DNA of 64,000 bases from Branchipolynoe longqiensis (GCA_030323885.1 CM059190.1:85738709-85802708); one strand, 5' to 3'; positions 10,862 to 22,127 are shown, counted from the first letter of the stretch. A program made the numbers and translations. The notes: generated from the letters alone by a model not told the origin.

Positions 10862-11190
10862 CCGGTTGGTTGGTTGTTGGAGTTTTGCACCCTGGCAACA
10901 TCTAAGTCATATCAGGACGGGTACTGACTTGTGACAGTGCCCACTCATGGTGAATTTATAGTGCTGCCCCACTGGGAAATCAGGCTGCCAGCACCATGAC
11001 CCGATATCCTGCCCAGTCACATTATCCTGATACTGAGCTAACCAGTCCTTGCCCTATCCTAATAATGCCGAGCACCTGGCTCGGAAGCAATTTTGTAAGT
11101 CATTGGTTTGACTTGACCGGGAATTGAACTCCCGAACCTGCACAGTAAGCCTGCGCTGTACAAATTTGGCCATCCTCGGCTTAACTGGGA
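10862..11190 (-). mobile_element. SINE family A copy
   Basis: Inverted tail (TTGGAGTTTTGCACCCTGG), a full set of body landmarks, and an inverted head with GACCGGGAATTGAACTCCCG (B-box region). It is followed by a second tRNA-like string, GGGGATCGAACCCGCGAGC, at 11191-11209. Confidence 0.8.
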
Positions 11191-11372
11191 TGGGGATCGA
11201 ACCCGCGAGCATGGAAAGCCGACATTCTAGCCACAGGCCAACCCGTCCAGGTGAGGCTTCAGTAGAGTAGCAGCAATAACAGCAACAACACTACCCACTG
11301 AATAAGTGTGGTGATGATGGTGGGGAGAAGATGGCAGGTAAGGGGGAGGCGGCAACATAATATGTAAACATG

Positions 11373-12228
11373 AGCTGAAAGATGGTGAGAATTAATTAGG
11401 AAGTGTTACTAAGTGTTAGTTAAAACATGGTGAGAATTAATTAGGAAGCGTTACTAAGTGTTACTTAAAACATGGTGAGAATTAATTAGGAAGCGTTACT
11501 AAGTGTTACTTAAAACATGGTGAGAATTAATTAGGAAGTGTCACTAAGTGTTAGTTAAAACATGGTGAGAATTAATTAGGAAGTGTTACTAAGTGTTACT
11601 TAAAACATGGTGAGAATTAATCAGGAAGTGTTACTAAGTGTTAGTTAAAACATGGTGAGCATTAATTAGGAAGTGTTACTAAGTGTTAGTTAAAATATGA
11701 TGAGAATTAATTAGGAAGTGTTGCTAAGTGTTAGTTAAAACATGGTGAGAATTAATCAGGAAGTGTCACTAAGTGTTAGTTAAAACATGGTGAGAATTAA
11801 TTAGGAAGTGCTACTAAGTGTTAGTTAAAACATGGTGAGAATTAATTAGGAAGTGTTACTAAGTGTTAGTTAAAACATGGTGAGAATTAATTAGGAAGTG
11901 TTACTAAGTGTTAGCTAAAACATGGTGAGAATTAATTAGGAAGTGTTACTAAGTGTTAGTTAAAACATGGTGAGAATTAATTAGGAAGTGTTACTAAGTG
12001 TTACTTAAAACATGGTGAGAATTAATTAGGAAGTGTCACTAAGTGTTAGTTAAAACATGGTGAGAATTAATTAGGAAGTGTTACTAAGTGTTAGTTAAAA
12101 CATGGTGAGAATTAATTAGGAAGTGTTACTAAGTGTTAGTTAAAACATGGTGAGAATTAATTAGGAAGTGTTACTAAGTGTTAGTTAAAACATGGTGAGA
12201 ATTAATTAGGAAGTGTTACTAAGTGTCA
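11373..12228 (+). repeat. Minisatellite, 45-bp unit, about 19 copies
   Basis: The unit is AAGTGTTACTAAGTGTTAGT, TAAAACATGGTGAGAATTAA, TTAGG. Copies differ by one or two substitutions and keep exact length, so the array is young or homogenised. Confidence 0.97.
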
Positions 12229-12521
12229 GTGAGGCATGTTCCAAAGCCGAAGAAGTGTTAGGTGTGAGAGAGGAGGGAGGTTGGAGGCGTGAGGTGGGAG
12301 GCGTGAGGTGTGACTTTGAAAGATGGTGTGTTCCCTCCCCCTGCCCCCCTACACACACGCTCCCCCGTTGGAGGCAGGACACACTGGGTCAGAGGCGGGC
12401 GGCAGCTGCAGCCGTCTGTCCCGGGCTGCAGGTTTTACATATCTCGCCAACCATCTCTCAGACATACTACACGTTTTATCACAACGACCGACACAGAACT
12501 ATGCCAGTCCAGATGAAAGGG

Positions 12522-12608
12522 AGATGGTGGTGGTTGTGGTTGTGGTTGTGGTTGTGGTTGTGGTTGTGGTGGTGGTGGTGGTGGTGGTGGTGGTGGTGGT
12601 GGTGGTGG
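12522..12608 (+). repeat. (GGTTGT)n followed by (GGT)n
   Basis: Hexamer GGTTGT copies pass into pure GGT. It sits directly against the tail of a family B SINE at 12618. Confidence 0.95.
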
Positions 12609-12617
12609 CAAACAAAG

Positions 12618-12790
12618 TTTTTTTTTTACTTAACGACGCCTCTAGAGAACATTGATTTTTATCATTGGCCATTGGATGTCAAATATATATGGTCATTCTG
12701 ACACATTTCTTTGGAGGAAACCTGCTGCCTCCACATAGGCAACTCTTTCTGATAAACATCAATGGTCTATTATATGCACCTTCTGCTGGT
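12618..12790 (-). mobile_element. SINE family B, truncated copy
   Basis: Tail and body (ACGCCTCTAGAGAACATTG ... TTTGGAGGAAACCTGCTGCC) match 1379-1560. The tRNA-like head is replaced by a second GGT tract, so both flanks are GGT-rich. Confidence 0.8.
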
Positions 12791-12860
12791 GGTGGGGGTT
12801 GTGGGGTTGTGGTGGTGGTGGTGGTGGTGGTGGTGGTGGTGGTGGTGGTGGTGGTGGCGG
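12781..12860 (+). repeat. (GGT)n tract
   Basis: Nearly pure GGT from 12806, with an irregular G/T lead-in. Confidence 0.95.
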
Positions 12861-13700
12861 CAGTGGTAACTTCTAGTTACACTCATGGCACAGGGGTGAC
12901 ACTAGGTTCTTGATGGATACTGTGGCCCTATAGGTTACTGTGGGTCCACAGGAATGCGTTTTACCTATATCATAAGAGAACGCCAGTAGAGGGCATGCCA
13001 TCTGTAAGACTGGCAGCGTTAGTGAGTGTGTGTGTGGGGGCGGGGGGGGGGGGATGTGAGTGCAGGATGAGGTGCCTGGAGGTGACAGAAGGGAGGCGTG
13101 TGTTGTATACACAAGCCACAACACACCAACAACCAGCCCCATAGTTCCCAGTCAAAGAATCACCCGGTATATATATCGGCTATTGAGAGTTCCACACACG
13201 CCCCAGACACTCCCAAAACACACATCTAATCTGTATCCTCATTGGTCAGTTGACGTGTACTCTAGCAATAAGCAAGAACCGAGCTAATCTAGACTCTCCT
13301 CGCAACTCCCGCAACCCCCTCCCCTCCCTTAGTCAGTTCAGATATGCGATACCAACAACAAATAATGTCAATAGATGATTCGCACCACCAACCCTCCCTC
13401 TGACAGCAATAGCAAGAATTAATGTGGGTGGCAGCTCATTGAGCAGGATTCCCTGTGGAAAAGGTATTACAGAGGATTTCCACCACCAACATCTGATGGC
13501 AGTGGATAAACTGACCGTGTGTAACAGCTCACTGCGCATGCTCTCTATTGCCTTCACGAGTATGCCAATACACAAATAGGTTCACCACCAAGAGGGGCGC
13601 GCATAAATAGTGTGTGTTTACTAGACAACAGGGGGCAGCACCCTGAAATCTCTCTATTGGCACATCGCCAAGCCCAAATAGCCAAGACTAGTTAAATCAA
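12861..13700. other. Unassigned region with CTCF-like motifs and an inverted family D unit
   Basis: A family D unit lies inverted near 13384-13440 (CACCACCAACCCTCCCTCTG, then ACAGCAATAGCAAGAATTAA). There are two CTCF-like strings, CCAGTAGAGGGC at 12983-12994 and CAACAGGGGGCAGCA at 13626-13640. A mixed G run lies at 13036-13052. No exon recognised. Confidence 0.4.
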
Positions 13701-13703
13701 GGA

Positions 13704-14023
13704 AAGTTTGTTTGTTGTTGTTTTACGTTCTAGCAACATCTAAGGTCATATCAGGACGGGTACCGACTTGTGACAGTGCACACTCATGGCGAATTTATAG
13801 GGCTGCCCCACTGGAAGACCAGGCCACCAGCACCATGACCTAATATCCCACTCAGTCACATTATCCTGACACTGAGCCAACCAGTCCTTGTCCTATCCTA
13901 ATAATGCAGAGCGCCAGGCTAGGAAGGCATTGGTTTGACTCGACCAGGGTTCACACCCACGACCACACGATCTACCAACACGGGAGATGGATGCTCTAAC
14001 TCATTCGGCCATCGCGTCTGGTA
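13704..14023 (-). mobile_element. SINE family A copy with an intact (AAC)n tail
   Basis: The inverted tail reads GTTTGTTGTTGTTTTACG, so in sense it ends in AAC repeats. The head at 13930-14020 includes GACTCGACCAGGGTTCACAC and GAGATGGATGCTCTAACTC. Confidence 0.85.
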
Positions 14024-14825
14024 TCAAGGAAAGTGTGTGGTACTCGAACTACCGATTGTTGCTAGGCCGGTAGTTAGGATGGGGTTGGGGGGGGGAGGGG
14101 GGAAGAGAGGAGAGTGCAGGGAGATGGATGGTGAAGCTGGAGCAAAGGTCAAAGAATGTGCACTTCTTTGGTAAGGTGGGTCAGTGGTCATGGAAATTTA
14201 ATGCGGGGCGTCGGGGTGGAGAGGCTAGTGCATTGGGCCTGTTACATAGCAACATCAACATCAAATGGCTGAATACTGCCAAAGGCTGTGTCATTTTTGC
14301 CTCGTTGAAGGAAAAAAAATGGCAGATAGGATAAAACATGTATTTATGACGCCACCTGGTGGGTACTTGAGGAGAACAGCATGGACTGCTGTGGTTGTGG
14401 GGGTGGGTGGGGGGGGGGGGGGTGTACGTAACTCTTGACATTTAGGGAGGCTTAAAAACCAGTGCCCCCCCCCCCTCCCCGCTGAAATATGACCCTCCCC
14501 TGGCCTAGCTCCACCTGGTGACTGTAATGACCCTGCTCGCCTCTACCCACCCGTATAACCCCGTACCCGTCAGGTGGCAGCACCACAACAAGTTCATGGT
14601 AGTAGAGAGAGGACTACTTTTCCAATTAGTTATTAGCAAGCATTAAGCTAAATATATTATAATGGAAGGTTTAATTATTAGTGTGGGTTTAGTTATTCCC
14701 ACAGCAGGGTCTCTGTGACAAGATGGCAAAGTTGTTAACATTTTCACGGTCGTACAAAGCGTACGATAGGGGGCAGGGTGTGTGGGTTGTCCGTAATAAA
14801 ATTATGTTTAAAAAACGAAATTTGG
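14024..14825. other. Unassigned region with G runs
   Basis: G runs at 14086-14101 and 14399-14422 and a C run at 14466-14478. A CTCF-like GCCACCTGGTGG lies at 14351-14362, and similar CCACCTGGTG and CAGGTGGCAGC strings near 14512 and 14573. Short frames on both strands look non-coding. Confidence 0.4.
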
Positions 14826-15000
14826 CACTGTAGTAGACTGCACTGACTTCTGGCAATGAGCCGCATATACAGGTGTGGATAGGCTGATTGCATCAGGGTG
14901 CCTAGGTAGTGTATTAGTTTAACACACTAGCCCTTGGATAGGTTTTTCGAATCCTGCGCTAGGCAAAATATTTCTCATTTTCATCACCCCTAAGATAGTA
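14826..15000 (+). mobile_element. SINE family C, copy 1
   Basis: A leader (GTAGACTGCACTGACTTCTG) is followed by a tRNA-like part (CCTAGGTAGTGTATTAG ... TTTTTCGAATCCTGCGCTAG) and then AAAATATTTCTCATTTTCATC. The copy at 31236-31400 has the same order with a better preserved B box. Confidence 0.65.
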
Positions 15001-15007
15001 CACCAGG

Positions 15008-15140
15008 CTAGGTAGCGACACATGTAAATTTTAAAGTTATTGGTTTGACTCAACCACGGTTCAAACATGGGGGTTTGAATCCTATGATCTCCCAAAATGG
15101 AAGGCGGACACTCAACTTATTTGGCCACCCCATCTGGGTC
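15008..15140 (-). mobile_element. SINE family A, head-side fragment
   Basis: CCAGGCTAGGTAGCGACAC, then TTGGTTTGACTCAACCACGG, then an inverted head ending TTGGCCACCCCATCTGG. Confidence 0.7.
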
Positions 15141-15316
15141 TGTAGTAAAATGTTGATGTGTACTACTTTGGAGGGAGGTGGCGGGTGGGGGCGGTCTGGA
15201 AAAGTAGTACCGTCTTGAAAATGCTGATAACCGTGGACGGCCCCATAACAACCCATTAGAAAAAAGTCTCAGAAGGCTGGGTTATGGAAATAGCCACATG
15301 ATTTAGCAACCTAATA

Positions 15317-15813
15317 CAGTATAACCCCGTTAAACAAAATTTGAAGGGACCCTAGAAATTTGTTTGGATTAACCGATCATTGGTTTAACCGAGCTTTGAC
15401 TTTGACTTGGCTTTGGCAAAAACAGGGGTGCATTATGAATGTACAATGTATGTGGACACTATGATTATTGCTTTTTTATGTATATACAGTTTAATCCCAT
15501 TAAACCAACCTCGGTTAAATCAAACGAACGGTTAATCAAAACTTTTTTCGGCGACCTGGCAAAATACTACCATTTTTCATATAAAAAAGTCTCAGATGAC
15601 CTTAAAACCACATGAAAGTTGTGTTTAACCGTACCGGAAGTGGCTTGGGGGCCCGAGACTTTTGTTTGGATTAACCGATACTTTGGATTAACCGACTTTG
15701 GTTTAACCAACTTTTTTATATGATAAATGGTAGTATTTTGCCGGGCCGCCGAAAAAAGTTTGGATTAACCGATCGTTTGGTTTAACCAAGATTGGTTTAA
15801 CGGGGTTGTACTG
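15317..15813. mobile_element. Pogo/Tc1-like non-autonomous element with TA target sites
   Basis: Left end CAGTATAACCCCGTTAAAC; right end GTTTAACGGGGTTGTACTG, the inverse with small changes. TA flanks both sides. A second left-type end lies inside at 15487 (CAGTTTAATCCCATTAAACC) and pairs with the right end over about 100 bp, so the element is composite. The interior repeats GGATTAACCGATnnTTGGTTTAACC motifs. A related empty locus at 59272-59312 shows where it inserted. Confidence 0.7.
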
Positions 15814-16094
15814 TAATATGCTAAATATATTGTTCAGTGTTTTATTTTTGTTTTTACGACTCCCCAGCAATAATATATTGGCGCACCCACTTTGAAGAGT
15901 GGAAGTAATGCCATTGGCAAAATCCAAAGAAACAAACAAATCTATTTATATCTGTGAAATGTGCACCCACTTCGAAGAGTGGAAGCGATGCCATTGGTAA
16001 CCGCAGGCTCGCAGCGACTTGTTTCAGCTGTCATAACCCACAGGTGGACACCACGTGTCGCATCTTCTCAGGTAGGCATGGAAAGTGGTATATA

Positions 16095-16288
16095 CAGTAA
16101 AACCTCTCTAACCAACCGCCTCCATAGATCGACCACTCCCCTATATCTAATCGCTTTATTTGGGTCCCAAACGATCGCCCATACAATACCGTTGTAACGA
16201 TAACAAAAAACTCCCTAAACTGACCACCTCCCTAAATGGCCCATTTAAAGTCAGTCTCATTGTCAGTCGATTTAGAGAGGTTTTACTG
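16095..16288. mobile_element. Pogo/Tc1-like MITE, complete, TA-flanked
   Basis: CAGTAAAACCTCTCTAAC at the left; its inverse TTTAGAGAGGTTTTACTG at the right; TA on both sides. The 194-bp interior (CATAGATCGACCACTCCCC, TTTATTTGGGTCCCAAACG) matches the copy at 26878-27068 closely. Confidence 0.85.
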
Positions 16289-16724
16289 TATAGTATATTT
16301 GGGAGCTGGTTACTTTCCAGAAGAGACACTCATTCATATTCCCTGAGCAAGGTCATCTCCAGAGTGTATCTGTTATGTTACATCTCCAATGAGAAAAGGT
16401 TCCCGCCCAGTCCTCGCACAGAGGATAAAGGCGGTGTTGGATTGCACACGGTGTGAAACCCAGCTGGGATGTGCTGATTTATGACGTCGCACTCACCAGA
16501 TACACATGCAGGTATCAAGCGCTACAGGTTCTGCACCACTCCTTTCTGACAGGCCTGACGTATTAGGTGTGTGTTAGCAGAGTCGCTGTCTTCACCTGTC
16601 AGTCCACTAACGCAATAATCAACAGACGAGCTGTGTTGTCAAGGAAGGGACACCTGAGTCTGGCCAGTCCCATCATAGTGGGTCACTAAATGTCGTCTGA
16701 TGTTGGAAGGGCGATAATAGGGGA
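16289..16724. other. Unassigned sequence
   Basis: Mixed composition with no shared repeat, inverted ends or splice-bounded frame that I can recognise. Confidence 0.4.
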
Positions 16725-17225
16725 TGCCAGGCTTTCATTGGTTTCTGTACAACAATAAATACTTAGCATCTAAGTTGGATATGTGGGTGCAAACCAAGGC
16801 AAGTGCATGGATTTATTTTAATGCTATGCTTTCATTGGTTTCTGTGCAATAATAAATACTTAATATCTAAGTTGGACATGTGGGCGCAAATCAAGGAAAG
16901 TGTGTGGATTTAGAAAATGTGATGTATTCATTGGTTTTTGTGCAACAATAAATACTTCTTAGTATCTAAGTTGGATATGTAGATTCAAAACAAGGCAAAT
17001 GCGTCCATTTAGAAAATGTTATGCTTTTATCGGTTTCTGTGCAACAATAAATACTTAGTATCTAAGTTGAATATTTAGACGCAAATCAAGGCAAGTAGCA
17101 CGATTTAGAAAATGGTATGCTTTCATCAGTTTCTGTGCAACAATAAATACTTTGTATCTAAATTAGATATGTAGGTGCAAATCAAGGCAAGTGCATCGAT
17201 TTAGAAAATGTTATTCTTTCATCGG
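16725..17225 (+). repeat. Minisatellite, about 95-bp unit, five to six copies
   Basis: Unit phrases repeat in order: CTTTCATTGGTTTCTGTGC, AACAATAAATACTTAG, TATCTAAGTTGGATATGTG, GGTGCAAATCAAGGCAAGTG, ATTTAGAAAATG. Copies start near 16729, 16825, 16922, 17024, 17117 and 17214. Confidence 0.9.
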
Positions 17226-17699
17226 ATTTTCCAACTTTAAATGTTGAAAAGAAATGCCTGGATTTTGCTTGGCTGGTTGAAGTTTTACGTCCTGGCAACA
17301 CCTAAGGTCATATCAGGGCGGGAAAAATGCTTGGAAGAGCATCGACAGACTACTTCCTTTTGGGATAACGGTGTTAAGTCGCGTGATGACGAGGTGCTGG
17401 TAAGGGAAACGCCAGCCTCACCTGCGGACCTGTTCCGTGACCTGTTCCATGACCTACAGTGTGCCACAGCAGTGACCTTCTAAATGGAGCACTCCAGACA
17501 TGCCTGTCTAACCGACCACTGCCTGGATCGGGACATGCCCGCCACCAGCGCCACCTGCAGTTAACCCGACCAAGGTGAAGGTCGCCGGATACACGGGCAG
17601 GTGTGGTGAACCCCTAAAGCACCCATCACCCCACACTGGGCAACGAAGGGAGGGGAAGCAAGGAGCCACTCGCACAGGTAGGGAGATGTTGGCAGGAAC
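17226..17699. other. Unassigned region with a SINE A tail and an open frame
   Basis: 17271-17320 is an inverted family A tail (GAAGTTTTACGTCCTGGC). Downstream, an 80-codon plus-strand frame (17241-17483) ends SPADLFRDLFHDLQCATAVTF in part and has a less repetitive look. It starts inside the SINE, and I found no acceptor, so it is not called as a gene. Confidence 0.3.
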
Positions 17700-18010
17700 T
17701 TATCAAAATAACTAAAACTAGCACTGCAAATATCATAACACTGATTGGTAAGTGGATGGTTAAATTGGATATATGGAATTACGTTAAAAAAATAACTCAA
17801 ACTTTTAAACTAGCACTGCAAATATTGCAAGACTGGTTTGCTAAATTTGATGTATGAAATTATCTAAAAATATAACTTAAATTAAAACAGCACTGCAAAT
17901 ATCACAAGACTGGTTAACTAGATCACTGAATTGGATGTATGAAATTGTCTAAAAATATAACTCAAACAAAACTAGCACTGCAAATATCTAAACATTGTGT
18001 CAAATATTGC
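17700..18010 (+). repeat. Degenerate minisatellite of about 85 bp, left half
   Basis: About four copies of AACTAGCACTGCAAATAT, then CTGGTT, then GAATTGGATGTATGAAATT, then ATCTAAAAATATAACTCAAA. The same unit resumes at 18485. Confidence 0.85.
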
Positions 18011-18484
18011 GATATATGGCAGAGGGGGTGCTATTATGTGAGGTGTTATTCGTATACCTAGCCAAGTGAGCTAGTATGTATATGTATATATATATATCTA
18101 TTGGTTGGGCTATAACTGAGTTCATGGGGATGACATAGTGAGTGCTGGCAGGTTGAGTGCAGTGGCAGTCAGGACCTGGCCCTTCTTCCTGAGTAGGTGT
18201 CAACACAATCAGGCTATGAGGAGCAGCCAGAGCAGTGTCGGTGGTGGTACAGGCAGCCATTGGTGGTGGACAGACTACCGGTTGCCATGGGGACTAGAAA
18301 TGCTGTTCTCCTATTGGGTGACAGGGGTGGTGTGACACTCTACCAGGGAACCTATGTACTATAAAATATAGATGGAAGGTTTGCCTTCCATTACTCTTTT
18401 CACTCTTACTTCCCCTTTCTTCTTGTCTGTATCCTATTTCGCTACAGCCTACTTGCACAGCCATAGATCCGGGCACCAAGTCTA
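18011..18484. other. Unique sequence splitting the 85-bp array
   Basis: Contains an (AT)n block at 18078-18098. A minus-strand frame (18000-18260) covers a less repetitive stretch with GPGPDCHCTQPA, but no donor follows it. The repeat unit stops at 18010 and resumes at 18485, so this block may be an insertion. Confidence 0.4.
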
Positions 18485-18855
18485 CAATTGGTAAGTGCAT
18501 GGTTGAATTGGATGTATGAAATTATCTAAAAAGTAACTCAAATCTTTAAACCAGCACTGCAAATATCGCAACACTGGTTCACTAAATTTGAGCGTACAAA
18601 ATTTTCTTTAAAAAAAAACTAAAACTAAAACCTGCACTGCAAATCTTGTACAACTGGTAAGTGAACCACTGAATTGGATGTATGAAATTATCTAAAAATA
18701 TGTGGATCTCTGAGTTGGATGCATGAAGTAATTTTTAAAATAACTCAACTAAAACCAGCATGGCAAATCCTGCATGACTGGTGACTGGACAGCTGAACGT
18801 TTATATGAAATGATCTCAAATTAACTGAAACTAAAACTAGCACTTCAAATAAAAC
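18485..18855 (+). repeat. Degenerate minisatellite of about 85 bp, right half
   Basis: Four further copies (GGTAAGTGCATGGTTGAATTG, broken here for length, then GATGTATGAAATTATCTAAA and CCAGCACTGCAAATATCG). More diverged than the left half. Confidence 0.85.
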
Positions 18856-19092
18856 AATTCCTCGTTATCATCATCATGGACGCACACTCTAAAATGACCT
18901 AGTTTTACCCAGAACAATTAGTTATAGACACCAAGTCCCAATAGTTTTACCCAAATTCGTTCACCCCCACTGTAAGTATGGGGTTTGAATCTTTTACCTA
19001 AGTCTTCAGGAGTGACAGGTTCTATTATATTTATATTGACTTAGCAATTAATGTTTAATGAGTGCACCAGTATCTAAATAGGGCTGCCCTCT

Positions 19093-19385
19093 ATGGAAGA
19101 TCTTCTGATCAAAAAGAATCTCCGGTGGACTGGAAACCTCATGAGGATGTCATCAGACAGGATACCAAAGCAGATCCTCTATTCCCAAATGTCTTCTGGC
19201 TATAGAAAGAGAGGGCGCCCTCGTCTCCGGTTCAAGGATACCATCAAGAGAAACCTGAAGCTGAGAGACATTAAGACCGACTCATGGACACAACTCTCAC
19301 AACAGAGAGCTAAATGGAGAGCAGCAGTCAAGTAATGAAATCAGTCTTTGTCGCATCGCGACCGACAGCATGATGATGATGATGA
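19093..19385 (+). pseudogene. 3' end of a non-LTR retrotransposon (LINE) with (ATG)n tail
   Basis: An 80-codon frame ends at a stop at 19335. It has the typical C-terminal signature of LINE reverse-transcriptase proteins: RWTGNLMRMSSDRIPKQILY, a GYRKRGRPRLRFKDTIKRNL basic block and a closing WTQLSQQRAKWRAAVK. After a short 3' UTR (TCAGTCTTTGTCGCATCGCG) the copy ends in ATGATGATGATGATGAG, a short-repeat 3' end as known in RTE-like and related clades. It is 5'-truncated: no polymerase or endonuclease domain remains. A second copy of the same 3' end lies at 44818-44886. The clade is uncertain. Confidence 0.8.
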
Positions 19386-20080
19386 GTATCTAAATTCAAC
19401 ATGTAGGATTACATCTCATGCTAGTGTTTTGATTTCACAAACTGCATCATTTCATCGGATCATGCAACCTTTAACTCGGCCGGGGATTGATTCCACCTGC
19501 TCCCACGCCGGAAGCGGGCACTGCACCGCTGGGCCATCCCGTTAGTGAGACGCCGGGAGACCAGTAACGCCTGGCATCTGCCACAGGCCGTGTTCACCAT
19601 GGTAACCACAGACAAATGCTGAACACGCTAGTCCGCCGGATAACATAGCACAGACAGCGCCCCCCCTCCCCCACACACCCCACATACCCCAGATCAGTCT
19701 TTGTCAACATACACACATCTGAAGAAAAAGCGGGGGGGAGGAAGAGAGAGAAAGAAAGAGAGAAAGAAAGAAAGGAAGAAAGGAAGGAAGGAAGAAAGAA
19801 CCAAAGAAAGAAAAGGAAGAAAGAAAAAAAAAGGAAAAAAAGGGGGGGGGGGTTCGAGATGAAGGGCGCGTTCATGTAGTAATGGCCCGACCGTCCGCGG
19901 GAAAGTGCCGGGGAACTGTTAGTCAGACGGGATGGTGAGGGTGGACGTAAATAGACGGCGCTTGGCGAGACTGGTCGGCGGAATGTTAGTGATACTGAGA
20001 GTGACCCCCCGACAGGAAGAGGTGTCTGAGTCTGACACACATAGCGCAGATTCACAGTCAGGAAGTGGGCGAGTGCGTGG
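19386..20080. other. Unassigned region with purine tract
   Basis: 19739-19850 is nearly pure A/G on the plus strand (GAAAGAAAGAAAGGAAG type), ending in a G run. 19860-20060 is CpG-richer and open on both strands, without recognisable splice sites. A tRNA-like string, CCGGGGATTGATTCCACC, lies near 19481. Confidence 0.4.
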
Positions 20081-21112
20081 AGCTGTCTGTGTGTGTGGTG
20101 TGTGTGTGGGGTGTGTGGTGTGTGTGGTGTGTGTGTTGTATGTGTGTGTGGTGTGTGTGTTGTATGTGTGTATGTGTCCACTCGGTGTGTGGCTATATGG
20201 CGCGCATGTGTCTATGTGCTGTGTGTGTTGTATGTGTGTATGTGTCCACTCGGTGTGTGGTTATATGGCGTGCATGTGTCTATGTGGTGTGTGTGGAGCT
20301 GTCTGTGTGTGGTGTGTGTGGTGAGTGTGGTGTGTGTGTGGTGTGTGTGTTGTATGTGTGTATGTATCCACTCGGTGTGTGGTTATATGGCGCGCATGTG
20401 TCTATGTGGTGTGTGTGGAGCTGTCTGTGTGTGTGGTGTGTGTGGTGAGTGTGGTGTGTGTGTGGTGTGTGTGTTGTATGTGTGTATGTGTCCACTCGGT
20501 GTGTGGCTATATGCGCGCATGTGTCTATGTGGTGTGTGTGGAGCTGTCTGTGTGTGGTGTGTGTGGTGAGTGTGGTGTGTGTGGTGTGTGTGTTGTATGT
20601 GTGTATGTGTCCACTCGGTGTGTGGCTATATGCGCGCATGTGTCTATGTGGTGTGTGTGTGGAGCTGTCTGTGTGTGTGGTGTGTGTGGTGAGTGTTGTG
20701 TGTGTGTGGTGTGTGTGTTGTATGTGTGTATGTATCCACTCGGTGTATGGTTATATGGCGTGCATGTGTCTATGTGGTGTGTGTGTGGAGCTGTCTGTGT
20801 GTGTGGTGTGTGTGGTGAGTGTTGTGTGTGTGTGGTGTGTGTGTTGTATGTGTGTATGTATCCACTCGGTGTATGGTTATATGGCGTGCATGTGTCTATG
20901 TGGTGTGTGTGTGGAGCTGTCTGTGTGTGTGGTGTGTGTGGTGAGTGTTGTGTGTGTGTGGTGTGTGTGTTGTATGTGTGTATGTATCCACTCGGTGTAT
21001 GGTTATATGGCGTGCATGTGTCTATGTGGTGTGTGTGTGGAGCTGTCTGTGTGTGTGGTGTGTGTGTGGTGTGTGTGGTGTGTGTGTGGTGTGTATGGTG
21101 TGTGTAGTGTGA
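20081..21112 (+). repeat. GT-rich minisatellite, about 123-bp unit
   Basis: GAGCTGTCTGTGTGTG recurs near 20078, 20296, 20419, 20541, 20665, 20788, 20912 and 21035, giving a 122-124 bp period with one longer first spacing. Each unit carries the non-GT core GTCCACTCGGTGTGTGG then TTATATGGCGTGCATGTG. The long Cys/Val and His/Thr frames on the two strands come from the repeat. Confidence 0.95.
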
Positions 21113-21133
21113 GGGGCTCGTAAAAAAATACGA

Positions 21134-21216
21134 ATTGTCACAGCACAGCAACGAACTGTGACGCAATGGGAATTAGCCATTAGTGTATTGAGAGGATCTA
21201 AATGGGGCACGCACAT
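21134..21216 (+). repeat. Direct repeat, copy 1 (empty-site reference)
   Basis: CGAACTGTGACGCAATGGG, AATTAGCCATTAGTGTATTG, AGATCTAAATGGGGCACGC-like sequence. It recurs at 22128-22210 on the far side of the hAT-like element. Confidence 0.8.
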
Positions 21217-21263
21217 GGGTTTTGTGGGTATACATGGTCGAATTGTCACAGCACACCAATGAA

Positions 21264-22125
21264 CAGGGTTGCCAACATTGGAAAATGAAAAACCGGAAGA
21301 TCTTAAGGGATGTTACATTGGGGGATGTGGGGGTACTCGACCAGGGTTCGAACCCACGAACCCATAGATTTAGATCCCCCGATCTCCCAAAAATAGGAAA
21401 TGGACGCTCAACTCTTTCGGCCATCCCGTCTGGGAAAAATGTTAAAATCTTAGATGCTCTGTGGTGCATTTTGGACACAATAATCCATAAGATTCATATA
21501 ATACCGACCCCCACCCAAGGGGGAGGCTAATGACTAACACGTGTACATATATACATAAACAATACTCATACTCATAGAGGTGGACAATGAAATAACCCAA
21601 ATCCAGCAAACGGAAATGGAAATAGCCCTATATGGGCGCCGCCATGTGTATACTCATGTTGAATAATCAAAATCCAGCAAACGGAAATGGAAATAGATCG
21701 TCAAACTTCGCTACGCAGCAAAGAAGTTTCACGACAGCCATTGGTTAATAATATACTAGTAACACAGTGCAAATTATTGATTTTATTCAAAATTAATAGA
21801 AATAAAGAACAATTTGGCATAAACACAAATGCAATATTAATAGTCTATTCCGCAGAAACGACTGTGACTCGGGTGACCGAGCCGCTAGAATTTCAAATCA
21901 AACACCCCAAGTGGAATAAAAAAAATACTATTGAATACGGCCACCAAGGGGGGTGCGGGGGGGTGTTGGTCCTCAGCATTGCTTATTTATATTATTACTA
22001 TATTATTATAAATGGTATTGTAGGGTTATGAGAAAATGAAAATTTGGAAGATCGGCGTAAGGTGTTGATGGGGACATAAAATAGTGTACACCGTTACAGC
22101 GAAACCATAAGGGTTGGCAACCCTG
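21264..22125. mobile_element. hAT-like non-autonomous element carrying a SINE insertion
   Basis: Terminal CAGGGTTGCCAACATTGG and GGGTTGGCAACCCTG are inverse. AATGAA flanks both sides as a target duplication. Internal left-module text (AAAACCGGAAGATCTTAAGG) and right-module text (GAAGATCGGCGTAAGG, CATAAGGGTTGGCAAC) match the compact 240-bp copy at 63396-63635. The extra length here comes from a SINE A head at 21333-21434 and about 450 bp between 21520 and 21975. Confidence 0.75.
21333..21434 (-). mobile_element. SINE family A, head-only fragment nested in the hAT-like element
   Basis: ACTCGACCAGGGTTCGAACC, GGAAATGGACGCTCAACTC, GGCCATCCCGTCTGGG. The B box GGTTCGAACC is intact. Confidence 0.75.
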
Positions 22126-22127
22126 AA

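Noticed and set aside
17241..17483. 80-codon plus-strand frame as the last exon of a gene
   Set aside because: It begins in a SINE tail and lacks a credible acceptor.
18000..18260. Minus-strand exon candidate with GPGPDCHCTQPA
   Set aside because: An acceptor-like CTACTCAG is present but no donor follows, and the frame runs into (AT)n.
20065..21166. Overlapping frames of 213-260 codons, Cys/Val-rich or His/Thr-rich
   Set aside because: Products of the GT-rich 123-bp minisatellite, open in several frames at once.
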